DNA from: Dendrolimus kikuchii
Taxonomy: Eukaryota; Arthropoda; Insecta; Lepidoptera; Lasiocampidae
Length of the DNA: 64,000 nt
Direction of reading: 5' to 3'
Assembly (NCBI GenBank): GCA_019925095.2
Contig: CM034392.1
Coordinates: forward strand, 24,060,387 to 24,124,386
Positions 53,077 through 63,870 of the stretch are shown piece after piece. A program made the translations under genes and the position numbers. Under the pieces are notes generated by a model. That model was given only the letters and a program-made list of their open reading frames with translations, searched no databases and was not told the DNA's origin. Within the stretch, counting starts at the first letter, position 1. Each line of letters begins with the position of its first letter.

Positions 53077-53560
53077 GATGTGGGCCGAGGCTTATAAACC
53101 AATCCTAAGATTTGACATTGTCCTAAAACCTGAAAGTGTATGTGCTCATAATAATGAGTAATTAATACGATGTGCCTCATTGTGATATGACATTTGTAAA
53201 TGTGGACCGACCGAGAATTATTAATATAAACTAAGGTATAAAAGTGCTATAACACGTGAAAGTGGGTTATATATTATTAATATACCTATATTCTAGATGA
53301 CGAGGACTCGATACAATACACCTGATTATGATATAGCAAGATGATCAAATGTGGACCGATGCTTACAAATATATCCTAATTAATCTGGGACTGTACTCTA
53401 AAACATGCAAGTGTATTATTATACTCTAGATAAGAAATAGTCGTTAAGATACACCTAATTATGTTACGGCAAGATAATCAAATGTGGACCGAGACTTATA
53501 AATGAATCCTAAGGTCTGACAATGCACTAAAACGTGAAAGTGCATGCGCTCTCTACACCT
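53077..53560 (+). repeat. Degenerate tandem repeat, four units of about 120-150 bp
   Basis: Units start near 53077, 53198, 53347 and 53480 with AAATGTGGACCGA (first GATGTGGGCCGA). They share CTTATAAA..AATCCTAA, CTGACA.TG, CTAAAAC.TGAAAGTG and, ahead of the unit, GATATAGCAAGATGATC/TTACGGCAAGATAATC. Spacing is 121, 149 and 133 bp. Highly diverged and non-coding. Confidence 0.7.
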
Positions 53561-54169
53561 TTAAAGGTAGAAAATAGCACAGTATAATGTGACATGTAAC
53601 CTCCTATCAGTATGTAAATGCAAACGAGGACAATGGACACAGTTCAATTGTTGTGCGCATACGCATCGCCACCCACCTTTTAATTACTTGATTGATTTAC
53701 ATAAAAGTACTGTTACATTGAATCGATTACTTCGTATTTAGACAACGGGTTACGTATTAACCCTTCATGGTTTAATTGATTGTTTATTTATAACTTTCTA
53801 ACGTGTAATTTGGTTAATTTATACAATCTACATCGTGGGAGTTTCGTCTTCCTAGTTGTGGCTGCTATTTCGTAAGCATCGGTTCATATCTTATTAAGTA
53901 AAATATCACAGTAATAAAAAAAAACCAGGGAGGCTAATTCGTACCAGCAGTTTTGGGAAATGAAGCAATTAGAATTTTTGTTTCTCTGTCTGTGTTGTAC
54001 ACTAATTATTTAATAATAGTGGAACTTGTAATTGGTAAATAGTGGAATTTATTATGGACGTAGATGACGCCCTGAATGGTAACAAATGTAATAAGAATAG
54101 ATAATAACATGTATAGTATAGACGAATAGTCATAAATATACAAAGGAGGTGTTATAATAATAATAATAA
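53561..54169. other. No recognisable gene
   Basis: AT-rich. 53925-53990 (CAGGGAGGCTAATTCG) resembles 38735-38790. A short AAT run lies at 54150-54170. Confidence 0.4.
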
Positions 54170-54285
54170 TAAAGGCACGCATTGCGAGAAAGTTCCTGTC
54201 TCTGAAACCTTAACTACCGTTAGCTTGGACCCTAGGCCCCGCTGCCGACGGACGTCATCTTTTTGTATATATTTTTTAATATGTG
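54170..54285 (+). mobile_element. LINE 3' end (family X, copy 3)
   Basis: GCACGCATTGCGAGAAAGTT to CCTAGGCCCCGCTGCCGACG encodes the [15 protein letters not shown] end and UTR of the element at 1700 and 9595. Confidence 0.65.
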
Positions 54286-54287
54286 TC

Positions 54288-54403
<116 letters not shown>

Positions 54404-54600
54404 TAGCGGCCCCGGCAAACGTTGTCCTGCTCTGAAAAAATAAAAATGTAGGACCCGATCCCAGCACCACCTACCGATTCCAACGGGATAAAAAGTATCC
54501 TATATCCGTCTCCTGGTTCTAAGCTACCTCCCCACCAATTTTCAGCCAAATCAGTATAGCCATTCTTAAGTTATAAATAGTCTAACTAACACGACTTTAT
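54404..54600 (-). mobile_element. Helitron-like element, diverged
   Basis: On the minus strand it ends GTTTGCCGGGGCCGCTAG at 54404. The body (GGACCCGATCCCAGCACC on the plus strand) is related to family H. The 5' end lies in a short TA run. Confidence 0.55.
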
Positions 54601-55004
54601 ATATATATATATAGTGCCTGATGTACGCCAGCAATACGAAAAAAAAAAGAATTAATCAAACTGCTCGCTTTTTTTATGAGTAGCGTAATAAATGACATTG
54701 TCATGTTAAGATGGTTTTTTATTGGTGCCGAAATAATTTCCTACGTCCCAAAAGTCATCTTAAAACTGCTGTTACAGAATTGATAACGCGAAGCTTGTAC
54801 CGATAAAGCCTGTGATTGATAATGATTCGGTCATTTTAAATTCGCGCTTCGATTCCTGTACGGGGAACTTTTTTGACATTTTTTGGCGCCAACACGGAGC
54901 CCCCGCTGGTGTTATCGTAATCTTCGAGATTCACGATTTGGACGCGATTAGGGTTGTCCGATAAATGCCGTTCCAATATACCTCTTTATATACGAGTGAA
55001 TTTT
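54601..55004. other. No recognisable gene
   Basis: AT-rich; TGGCGCCAAC at 54885 and a decayed tRNA-like stretch (CGCGCTTCGATTCCTGTACG at 54842-54861) have no partner elsewhere in the window. Confidence 0.35.
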
Positions 55005-55170
55005 TGAAATGGGCCTTCAGGGTCAAATTTTAAACTATATGAAATAGCGAAAAACACTCAGTAAAAGTCTCGTTACCGATTTTGACGAAGACTAAATTGG
55101 TATCATTAGATTTTTGAAAATTCAATTGCTCTTGTTAAAATAAACACACCTACATTGAAGTGAAAGTTCT
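55005..55170. repeat. Repeat family R, copy 1
   Basis: GAAATGGGCCTTCAGGGTC, AAACTATATGAAATAGCG and TTTTGACGAAGACTAAA match 63120-63215 reversed. GAAGTGAAAGTTC at 55157 lies between it and the minisatellite. Confidence 0.5.
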
Positions 55171-55184
55171 ATCCACATCGGCCA

Positions 55185-55880
55185 AGTGGAAAAAAGAATG
55201 GTAACGGACAAGTGGAAAAACGAATGGCAACGGACAAGTGGAAAAACGAATGGCATCGGACAAGTGGAAAAACGAATGGCAACGGAAAAGTGGCAAAACG
55301 AATGGCATCGGACAAGTGGAAAAACGAATGGCATCGGACAAGTGGAAAAACGAATGGCAACGGACAAGTGGAAAAACGAATGGCATCGGACAAGTGGAAA
55401 AACGAATGGCAACGGACAAGTGGAAAAACGAATGGCATCGGACAAGTGGAAAAACGAATGGCAACGGACAAGTGGAAAAACGAATGGCAACGGACAAGTG
55501 GAAAAACGAATGGCAACGGACAAGTGGAAAAACGAATGGCAACGGACAAGTGGAAAAACGAATGGCAACGGACAAGTGGAAAAACGAATGGCATCGGACA
55601 AGTGGAAAAACGAATGGCATCGGACAAGTGGAAAAACGAATGGCAACGGACAAGTGGAAAAACGAATGGCATCGGACAAGTGGAAAAACGAATGGCAACG
55701 GACAAGTGGAAAAACGAATGGCAACGGACAAGTGGAAAAACGAATGGCATCGGACAAGTGGAAAAACGAATGGCAACGGACAAGTGGAAAAACGAATGGC
55801 ATCGGACAAGTGGAAAAACGAATGGCAACGGACAAGTGGAAAAACGAATGGCAACGGAAAAGTGGCAAAACGAATCGCAA
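55185..55880 (+). repeat. 26-bp minisatellite, about 26 units
   Basis: The unit is GGCAACGGACAAGTGGAA plus AAACGAAT, with a common variant GGCATCGG. Two units near the two ends (about 55277 and 55852) share the same extra changes (GGAAAAGTGGCAAAACG). The unit has no stop codon in any frame, so all six frames stay open for over 200 codons; because 26 is not a multiple of three, each strand repeats one 26-residue cycle in every frame. I do not call these proteins. Confidence 0.95.
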
Positions 55881-55884
55881 CAGG

Positions 55885-55985
55885 ATACTGAGCCCAGTTC
55901 ATAGAAGTCAATGGGTAAAGCGCCCAGAATGCTGGCTACGTTCCGTCGCTGAATTGCCATACTGATCCATTATTTGAGATAGGCA
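55885..55985 (-). mobile_element. C-terminus of family L LINE, running into the minisatellite
   Basis: On the minus strand it encodes MAIQRRNVASILGALPIDFY then ELGSVS, the same C-terminus as 40440-40535. At the point where that copy has its stop (after GTATCCT), this copy passes straight into 26-bp repeats, so the reading stays open to 55169. Confidence 0.7.
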
Positions 55986-56139
55986 CCAGCCCTCTGGTCA
56001 TTTGAAGAGTCGATGAGCATATTAATCCATCCATTTTTTATTTTTAGTCTACTTTGGCTTTTATATTTATCAGTATTTTTGGTCTATCACTTTACTGGCC
56101 CAACGTTCGGACTCGTCTATATGTACTTGTATTAGAATT

Positions 56140-56560
56140 TTATTACTAGGATATGGCCGCAACTTCGTCCACGCTCGACTTGAAGTTACCGCGCGATTCC
56201 CGGGGCACTAAGTACCGCAGATATCGTTTCAGTGAAAACTGTGTCGGAATAAGCAAATTTTTATGCAAAAAATAAACAATATCACACATTTGATTACATA
56301 AAATTTGCTATCGATCAGTGAAAAAATCGCGTTGGAATTGGATATTTTTTTTCAATGAAACCATTTTAAATCATTCCCCGAAAAAAATCCACGGTATTCC
56401 CGGGATAAAGAGTAGCGCAGATTTTAAGCCTAAGAATGTGCTGTCGATTAGTGAAAACCGTATCGAAATTGGTAGTTTTTACGTGAACCCCGAACAAAGT
56501 GACAAGAAATCTAAAAAAAATTGCATCGTGTTCTCCATTGTTTATATAGTCTATTCCAGT
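56140..56560 (-). repeat. Helitron-body-like repeat
   Basis: Contains GATTCCCGGGGCACTAAGTA, CAGTGAAAACTGTGTCGG and ATTCCCGGGATAAAGAG, reversed relatives of the blocks at 5236-5730. Confidence 0.4.
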
Positions 56561-56586
56561 TGTTTTTTTTTTAATAGCTTTAGTGT

Positions 56587-56792
56587 CTAGCGGCCCGGCG
56601 CGGTTTCACCCGTGCTCTATCCCGCCCGCTCCCGCGGTATATAGCGTCATGTTATTATAGCCTATGACACTCCCTGTTAACGTAGCTTTCCAACAGTAAC
56701 AGAATTCTTAAAACCGGTTTAATAGGTCCAGAGATTACCCCCTACAACGTCACACACTCACAAACTTTACCTCTTTATAATATTAGTATAGA
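56587..56792 (-). mobile_element. Helitron-like element (third family), copy 2
   Basis: The minus strand starts A|TCTATACTAATATTATAAAG at 56792 and ends GCGCCGGGCCGCTAG at 56587. Collinear with 52882-53067. Confidence 0.75.
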
Positions 56793-57678
56793 TAAATAAT
56801 AGTACCTAATATCAGAAGAGTTTTGGCTTCAAAGGAATAAAAAAATATAAACATCGTTTCTGAGATAACACCGTCTGATTCTTTTGTTGCCAGAAATTAA
56901 AAAGAAATCAAATGCAACATGAACATTCTTTTTTTAAGTTTAAACAATCAAAAACAAACACAATCAGCTTACAACAATTTCAAGACTGCCAACCCTGGCT
57001 TTGTTTTTTTTTCTCATTCTCATAATAATATTTCTTGCGATATCGTCGTAACCACTGGGACACGTATCCAAAAACAACAATGGGGAAGGGTTTTCTGGTT
57101 TACGATTATATGTGTAATATTCAGAGCTTGGGAGAAGAGAAACAACGTTTTCACTTGTAAGGTTTTAATCCGAACTGAGACTGTATCACAAATATAGAAC
57201 TACCCTCTTTTTCACGACTATTAATACACTACAATATGGAATTCCGAATATATAGCAAGTTTAATTTGATAAACGTGTAGAATAAAATTATAATTTGTTT
57301 AATTTTCTACACAAAATTTTTACAAGTATGTGTAGTGTATATGCAGGTAGTTAAAGGACATTATTCAATAATATACCTATATATTGCAAAAAAACCTTCT
57401 AGACATTATATAAAAAAAATACAATAATACATTTTAGTGTCTATGTAGGTTTTTTTGTGGAGGCTAAGGTTATTTTTTCTAACTCATATCTTTAAAACAT
57501 GTATTGAGTGTTTTTAAAAAAATAACAAAAATAAAGCCGCCTTCAGAAGTAACTAAGAAGCAAAAATAGATATTTTCTACATCTTGAAGTCGGTGCTAAG
57601 CAAAGCATAAAAATTAGTATATTTTACGAAGTTGTTGTTATTTTATGTTTTAATTGGCACGGACTTCAAAATGTTATA

Positions 57679-57723
<45 letters not shown>

Positions 57724-58422
57724 TTTTCTTTTCTTTTTAGTTACCCTTAATATCGGTCTTGTTTCTTGTTAAAAATATATATTCTACTTTGTATTTACGC
57801 AAATACTTGGATAGTTTTAGAAAAAACGTATAGAACACGTCTTACGTGTCTATAATATCCGAGGGTTGCTCTCGGTTTCCCTGAAACCCACTCATCAGAT
57901 TGGCAATGGGACCACTTCAGGAGTATATTCTTTCGAGTAAAAAAAATGTAAATCGGTTTACAATTGACGGAGAAATCGCGTAACAAACATATAGTTGAAT
58001 TGAGAACCTCCCATTTTGAACTCGGTTAAAAATGTATTGAGAAAAGGAGACAGGCAATAATTTCAAATTTCGAATTCCGACGCCTTGTGTCAAAATAAAT
58101 AAATATGCACCGGCAAATTCCTTCAACATTGTCACAAAATGACAGACAGACTGACAAATGATGATAATAACGGAATTTTAATCGTTCACAATAATAATAA
58201 AAAAAATCGCAAGATGTAACCTTATTTTGAGGCATTTTTCCCGTAACGGGCCCTTGTCAGCTGATTAATATTAATTATTTCAACGATTTGACAACTGGAC
58301 ATTTAAAACTTTGCTTGCTAACTTGGTGCTGTGGCAATAAGGTTGGGTTTTGGCGAATTGTGTTGCACATCAAGTTTAAAATTGGCCTTATTGCGATATG
58401 GCCACTACTTTTAACATTTTTT
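56793..58422. other. AT-rich DNA with a (TA)n tract; no gene seen
   Basis: A (TA)20 run lies at 57681-57720 followed by a pyrimidine tract. Frames at 56919, 57795 and 58026 have no family resemblance. Confidence 0.5.
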
Positions 58423-58733
58423 TCATATTTTTTTATTGCAGGAGTTCAGCAGACAGGCAGACGGCCCACTTGATGGAAAGCGATTACCATCGCCTATGGA
58501 CATTTGCAACACCAAAGGTGCTACAAATGCGTTGCTGCTCTCTTAAGAGAGACTGGAACCTGGTTACTAATGCCGGAACACAACTCAACGTTGTTATGGC
58601 GACATGCTTTAGACCAGGGGCCATCCAGTCGCGCAAATGCCCTACCACCTGGCTGTGGGTTGTTTTGTCGCCTCTTACGACAGGCCGCCCGGCCGCAGGA
58701 AATTGTATTCTTTCTCCGTTTCTGCACGCATAA
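58423..58733 (-). mobile_element. Family A, full-length copy
   Basis: Complete, with a small deletion in the middle (GACCAGGGGCCATCCAGTCG). Sense minus. Confidence 0.9.
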
Positions 58734-58859
58734 ATATTTATAACTTTATTATAAATTCATAATTTTTTATTACGATTATAGTAAAAATATCTGTAGAAGA
58801 ATATTTTAAGATTTTATTAATAACTTAGATTTCATACGTTTTTTTATGTTACATCGCAA

Positions 58860-59220
58860 GACACTAAAAGGAGATAAACACATAAAATTCAACCCTATTC
58901 AATTCGGAATAAAACACATTTCTCTGTACTCGTTAGTATTAATTTTCAATGTAAATAAAACTTACAAGATTGCAAATGAATTTTAGCTCTATCTGTATAC
59001 ACTTAAGGCAGATATTCTTTTATACATAGATCTAAGAAATTTGTTCGTAACATTGCATTGAATTTCGAACTTTATGCTAGTGATTTAAAGTGTAATTTTG
59101 ATTGAATTTTTTTTATTATAATATGTTGACGTATGTAGGCCAAAGGAATTATATTTATACTATTAAAAGTTAGAGAAGAACTATATGTGAGTATATTCTC
59201 TGAAGTTTCACTTCTACTTC
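58860..59220 (-). repeat. Repeat family Q, copy 1
   Basis: Similar in reverse to 60301-60620 (TTAAAGTGTAATTTTGATTG, CATTGCATTGAATTTCGAAC and other blocks). Ends GAAGTTTCACTTCTAC at about 59216. The other end has lost the matching terminal motif. Confidence 0.5.
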
Positions 59221-59376
59221 GTGTGGACTGCACACACACACATAGACATAAAATTAAAAAAAAATAGGTATATGCAGTGGCGGACTTACACATTTGCCGC
59301 CGGTAGGCTATCCAAATTTTCTCGCCCCTACCGACCTTTACAAATCAAATTGCTGTTGGTTGAATAACATGCTTAA

Positions 59377-59620
59377 CCCCTGAAACGGGGACCAAAACTA
59401 TTATTTTTTTCCAAAAGCTGGCATCAAAATTGCCGCGCCAAAACCAAGACAATTATGTCGTCTCTTTTATTCTAATACAAATTCTATGTAGTTAGAGGGA
59501 GAAAGCATCAGTTCAACGTTCGTTTCAATTATCTGTATTTGACGACAAATTTGTGGTGCTTCCCAATTAACCGTGTGTGACAGTTCGACAACAAATTTGT
59601 GGTGGTTCCGTCTTAGAAGG
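59377..59620. mobile_element. piggyBac-like MITE (family S), copy 2
   Basis: 244 bp flanked by TTAA (59373-59376 and 59621-59624), starting CCCCTGAAACGGGG and ending CGTCTTAGAAGG; interior close to 20912-21164. Confidence 0.8.
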
Positions 59621-59944
59621 TTAAATGAGATTTTTCGTAACATCAACTAGTATTTCTTGAAACATAATACTCACAATCTATATATTTTTAACATCCTTAA
59701 CATCAACGCCTTACATTCAAATGATTAGTATTTATTTGGCTAATAAATTAAGGTTCTCCGAAGGCCGCTTAATGTCTTTTACAAAAAGATTCCAGACTTC
59801 TTTTTGGGTACCAAATATTTTCGGCGATCGAAGAGGATATTTATTAATGTCGTAAATACTGGTCAAAAGTCCAAGGTTATTGGCGAGATAATAAAATGTA
59901 TGTTATATGCAAATACTTTTTTAATGGCAACCAAACTCACAAAC

Positions 59945-60730
59945 GGATTTAGAAGAACGACGAACTAAACGGCCTCCACTTTTCTTTTGCGCACCGTTGT
60001 CGAGTGGAACAGTTTGCCGGAGACTGTGTTCCCCGATTCATATAAACCAGTGGTCTTCAAGTCACGAGTGAATATCCTATCCTATCCGAGCAGGTATAAA
60101 GAAAGAATATAATTTCCTGCGGCCGGGCTGCCTGTTGTAAAACCCACAGCCAGGTGGTAGAGCATTTGCCCGGCTGCATAGGTACTTACTATCCCTAGTT
60201 TAGAATATGGCGCCATAAAAACTCTTGAGTTGTGTTCCGGTACTAGTGGCCAGGTTCCAGTCTCCCTTAAGAGAGCAGCAGGGCGTTTGTTAGCACAGTA
60301 GAAGTGAAACTACAGAGAATAAGATTTTTCACATTTCCATTATATTATAGGCGTCTTTATTCTTAGGTATTTTGACCCTTATTCGTAATAATTCATTCTA
60401 AATTACACTTTAAATCACTAGGTATAAAATTCAAAATTCAATGCACTGTTACGCATTATTTCCTTTAGTCGATGTATAAAAGAGTTAGAATGAAAATGAA
60501 TGCTAACGAGTAAAGAGAAATTTATTTGTTGAATTTTATTTGTTTATCTCGTTTTAGTGTTGCTTTTCCGTTTCATCGAGTTTCGAATCACAACGATTGT
60601 AAAAAAGTTTCACTTTAAAAAATACAAGAATAGATATCTGGGTAAGCGTGCTCCATCCGAGATCGCATCTTCATTTAACATCAGGTGAGATACCTGTCAG
60701 ACGCGAACCTATACCACGATTTAAAAAAAT
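59945..60730 (+). mobile_element. LINE P fragment split by nested family A and family Q copies
   Basis: 59950-60074 encodes the ARRWNSLP-like to SRVN stretch (TCGAGTGGAACAGTTTGCCG, TTCAAGTCACGAGTGAATA). The LINE resumes at about 60628 (AGAATAGATATCTGGGTAAG, CGTGCTCCATCCGAG) and continues to GACGCGAACCTATACC. Between lie family A (60085-60297, sense plus, 3'-truncated) and family Q (60301-60620). Confidence 0.7.
60301..60620. mobile_element. Family Q element with GAAGTGAAAC ends
   Basis: Begins GTAGAAGTGAAAC and ends AAGTTTCACTTTA, short inverted terminal repeats. The interior is AT-rich and matches 58860-59220 reversed. Non-coding. Confidence 0.5.
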
Positions 60731-61049
60731 ATTCTCGTCAAAAAATTTAGTGTATAAGGTACCTCCGTCACTACTTAAAGAAACTTATGACGTCATATAT
60801 GTATATTCACTCCTACCAAATTAATGAAGCTACGACATTTTTTCAAACGATAAAAGTATTGAAGTTGATTTCACTGTCTACTTCCCTATTGCTTTACACC
60901 GACAACGAAAGAAAATGTTACTAAAATCTGTTTATATTCAGATTATGGATGTTTGAAACTAGCAATCCGTCTTAGTTAAATGAAGCAGGTATACCTAATG
61001 GCCGTATAAAATGGGAAGGCTCGAATTAGTATCGGGATAATATTTTTCT
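60731..61049. other. No recognisable feature
   Basis: AT-rich; no repeat match or frame. Confidence 0.4.
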
Positions 61050-61316
61050 TAAGTTTTCGCGACTTGTATACATAATAAAACGTGAAACGTCGGAATAACA
61101 AAAATCAAATAAATTATCGCGCTTAAAACCGTTAAAACGTATTTTATGTATTTATATTTATTATGTATATGAACATCGGGATGTCCAAATATATAAATCC
61201 AATATGCCAACGCGTTGGCAACGCCTCTGGTGTTGCAAACGTCCATAGGTGACGGTAACCACCTTGTATCAAGTGGGACATCCGCCTGTTTGTCTGCTAT
61301 AAGCAATAAAAAAAAT
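61050..61316. mobile_element. Family G (reverse) and family A variant tail (forward)
   Basis: 61050-61145 is reverse family G (TTTCGCGACTTG, GTGAAACGTCGGAATAAC, GCGCTTAAAACCGTTAAAA). 61206-61316 is a variant family A tail (TGTTGCAAACGTCCATAGG, CAATAAAAAAA), like the one at 6697. Confidence 0.6.
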
Positions 61317-61639
61317 GGCGGGAACAGGTATATTTTCAAAAGAAATAAGTCCAGTAAAATTCTTACTAGGCAACCCCATATCGCTTTGCACCATTAAGCA
61401 TGATATAATTGGTATTGCAACTCAATAATTACAAGCAAAACATAAGATTTCACCGCGACGCAATTGCATTCATCACCATATCATTATGCATGTTAACGGG
61501 CTCTAACTTTCCAGTTGTTCTGTGGATTGCCCGCATTCGCTGTTAAACCGCAACATTTTATGGCCCTTTCACACACAGCTGTTCTTCCTCTTCTTCTTCT
61601 TGAAGAAAAAATTATACGGTTAAACTGCTTAATCTTAAC

Positions 61640-61785
61640 CAGACGTACTAGCGTACGACACCGATACATGGTGGACATACCACCTATATGCGCAGCGCAA
61701 AGGACTGCAGCCCACTGCCGGAGTTTGTTTATATCGAACCCTACCACCTGTGTGTCTCCAAGTCCCGTGTGAATTTTATGATGAA
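61640..61785 (+). mobile_element. LINE P fragment
   Basis: CGATACATGGTGGACATACC to CCAAGTCCCGTGTGAAT encodes a decayed piece of the family P C-terminus (RHRYMVDIP and the following part). Confidence 0.55.
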
Positions 61786-61889
61786 GTTTCCTAAATTACG
61801 ACTTCTTTTTGATTTATTAATTAAAGTATAACAGCCTATAAATATGTACTCGTATATGAATTGTGTCTAACAGTTATAATTTTTTTAGA

Positions 61890-62220
61890 TACATACATAC
61901 ATACATACATAACTTCACGCCAGTTCCCTTGCGGGGTAGGCACGAACAACAGAGTGCCATTTAGGCTTATTCTTACACACCTCACTTGCCTCTTTGACAT
62001 TCATAACTCTTGTCATGCAAGCTCGTCTGTTCTTAAGGCTCCTGACATCACCTTCTGCTAGTACACGATCAATTTGATCATGGAAGGTGTGTCGTGGCCT
62101 TCCACGACTTCTGCATCCATCCACTTTTGCATTGTATATCTGTTTAGTCATTCTTTCATCATGCATTCTTTCCACATGCCCGAACCACCGGAGCATTCCT
62201 TTCCTTACCTTCACCCCGAC
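61890..62220 (-). mobile_element. RTE LINE, 5'-truncated copy (reverse)
   Basis: The minus strand starts at the VKVRKGMLRWFGHVERM codons and stays open to the normal stop, followed by (TATG)n. Shares AATAAGCCTAAATGGCACTC with the full-length copy. No TSD recognised. Confidence 0.9.
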
Positions 62221-62800
62221 ATGTCCAGAAGGCTGGGTACACCGCCACGCTGTATGACAACGTTCATTCGATGGACGAAATACGAACCAGCCTTTTGGTC
62301 ACGGCTGGCATCAAAGACTTCCTTATAACAAATATTTAAACAACTCTGCTATGGACTTAATATTTCAACTCCAAACGGCACAAATTATAATATGTATGGT
62401 GGATTCGTAGTGCCCGAGTTGAAAATTATCTGGTGTATACGGCCTCTTAGCGCCGATCGCACGCACGACCGCTTGTAGAAAGGTATAGGCATTTTTGTTT
62501 TATTTTTTTTCAAACTACTGATGGAAGTGAGGAAAAGCCTTTGGTCTTGACAATAGAAATCGGCAGTTGTTATTTTTTTCTAAGAACATTCGCCTCGTTG
62601 TAACAATAGGTTAAAAGCATTGCAGTGTTGCTTCTGTCTATTTGTATACAAGCTAGTGGTTTTACCGCAATTTTTACTAAATGTAATTTTAAGTTTACAT
62701 AGTAACAATAGAAATCATTATAATATACAACCCTTTACCTTGGTTTCCCGTTTGACATTCCTTCACATAATATGTCGTGTTTTTCATTTCAAAATCAGCC
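62221..62800. other. No recognisable gene
   Basis: 62225-62330 is GC-richer and could be a LINE scrap; otherwise AT-rich. Confidence 0.4.
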
Positions 62801-63070
62801 TTTTTTTTTATTGCATGAGTTCAGCAGACAGGCAGACGGCCCACCTGTTGGAAAAAGGCGTTACAAATGCGCTGCTGCTCTCTTAAGGGAGACTGGAACT
62901 TGACTAATGCCAGAACACAACTCAAGGTTCTTATGGCGACATAGTCTAAACCGGGGCTGGTAGCCATCCAGACAGGAAAATACGCTACCACCTGTCTGTG
63001 GGCTGTTTTGTCGCCTTTTAGGACAGGCCGCCCAGCCGCAGGAAATTGTATTCTTTCTCCGTTCCTGCAG
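62801..63070 (-). mobile_element. Family A copy with internal deletion
   Basis: The part from CCATCGCCTATGG to CCAAAG is missing (CTTGTTGG joins GCGTTACAAATGCG); otherwise from the poly(A) end to TGCAGGAACGG. Confidence 0.85.
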
Positions 63071-63119
63071 TCTATTCGATTCCTGACAAAGTTAATTGAT
63101 TTTTCAAAAATATAAAGAT

Positions 63120-63235
63120 ATTATTTAAGTTTTCGACAAAATTGGCCCCAAGACTCCTTTGTTCGCTATTTCATACGTATAGTTTATAATTTGGCCCTGA
63201 AGGCCTATTTAAAAAAAATACCTGAATACTGAATT
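63120..63235. repeat. Repeat family R, copy 2 (reverse)
   Basis: TTTTCGACAAAATTGGC, CGCTATTTCATACG and GGCCCTGAAGGCCTATTT mirror 55005-55090. Confidence 0.5.
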
Positions 63236-63315
63236 TTATATAGATCGATTTACATGTAAGACTGAAGTGCTAGGACTTCAAGCAACTTATTGGTTTTACC
63301 ATCCTAAGTACGTTT

Positions 63316-63870
63316 CATAAATGTATTTAAAAATACCACAATAATTATTTATTAATCTAAAAAGACTAATAACTAATTTAAATATAACCTGAATTAACTA
63401 GAAGTATTCAAATTAATAAAACATGTCCATTAGCATTTTTCTTATTGTCTTTATTAAGGCGAAGACACTTTGTTTATGTGTTCTTCATTTAGCTCTCATT
63501 AATGAAGAACTTGTAATTTAATAAAATAAAAAACAAACATTAAATTCAACTCTCCTTTAATGAGCATGTTTTACACTATCGACTTTGATAATAAGCGTGT
63601 GGCGATATATCTGATTATTATATTTTAATTATGGTAAAGCCATAAGATACCTAATAATACTTGATTTTTTTTATAAATGAAGTATTTAAGAAAAAATACC
63701 TCATTAATATTACCATCTAATCTAAAAAGACTAATAAGTAATTTAAATATAACCTAAATTAACTAAAAGTATTCATACTAAGAAAATGTCCATTAACACT
63801 TATCTTATTGTCTCTATTAAGGCGAAGACACTTTGTTCATGTGTTCTTTATTAATAGCTAGCTCATTACA
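63316..63870 (+). repeat. Direct repeat of about 190 bp, spaced about 360 bp
   Basis: 63316-63501 and 63673-63870 share ATCTAAAAAGACTAATAA, TAATTTAAATATAACCT, AATTAACTA.AAGTATTCA, ATGTCCATTA and TTAAGGCGAAGACACTTTG. Diverged local duplication; AT-rich and non-coding. Confidence 0.75.

Noticed and set aside
55122..55965. Six overlapping reading frames of 217-263 codons
   Set aside because: All are translations of the stop-free 26-bp minisatellite; there is no non-repetitive coding sequence apart from the LINE C-terminus at one edge.
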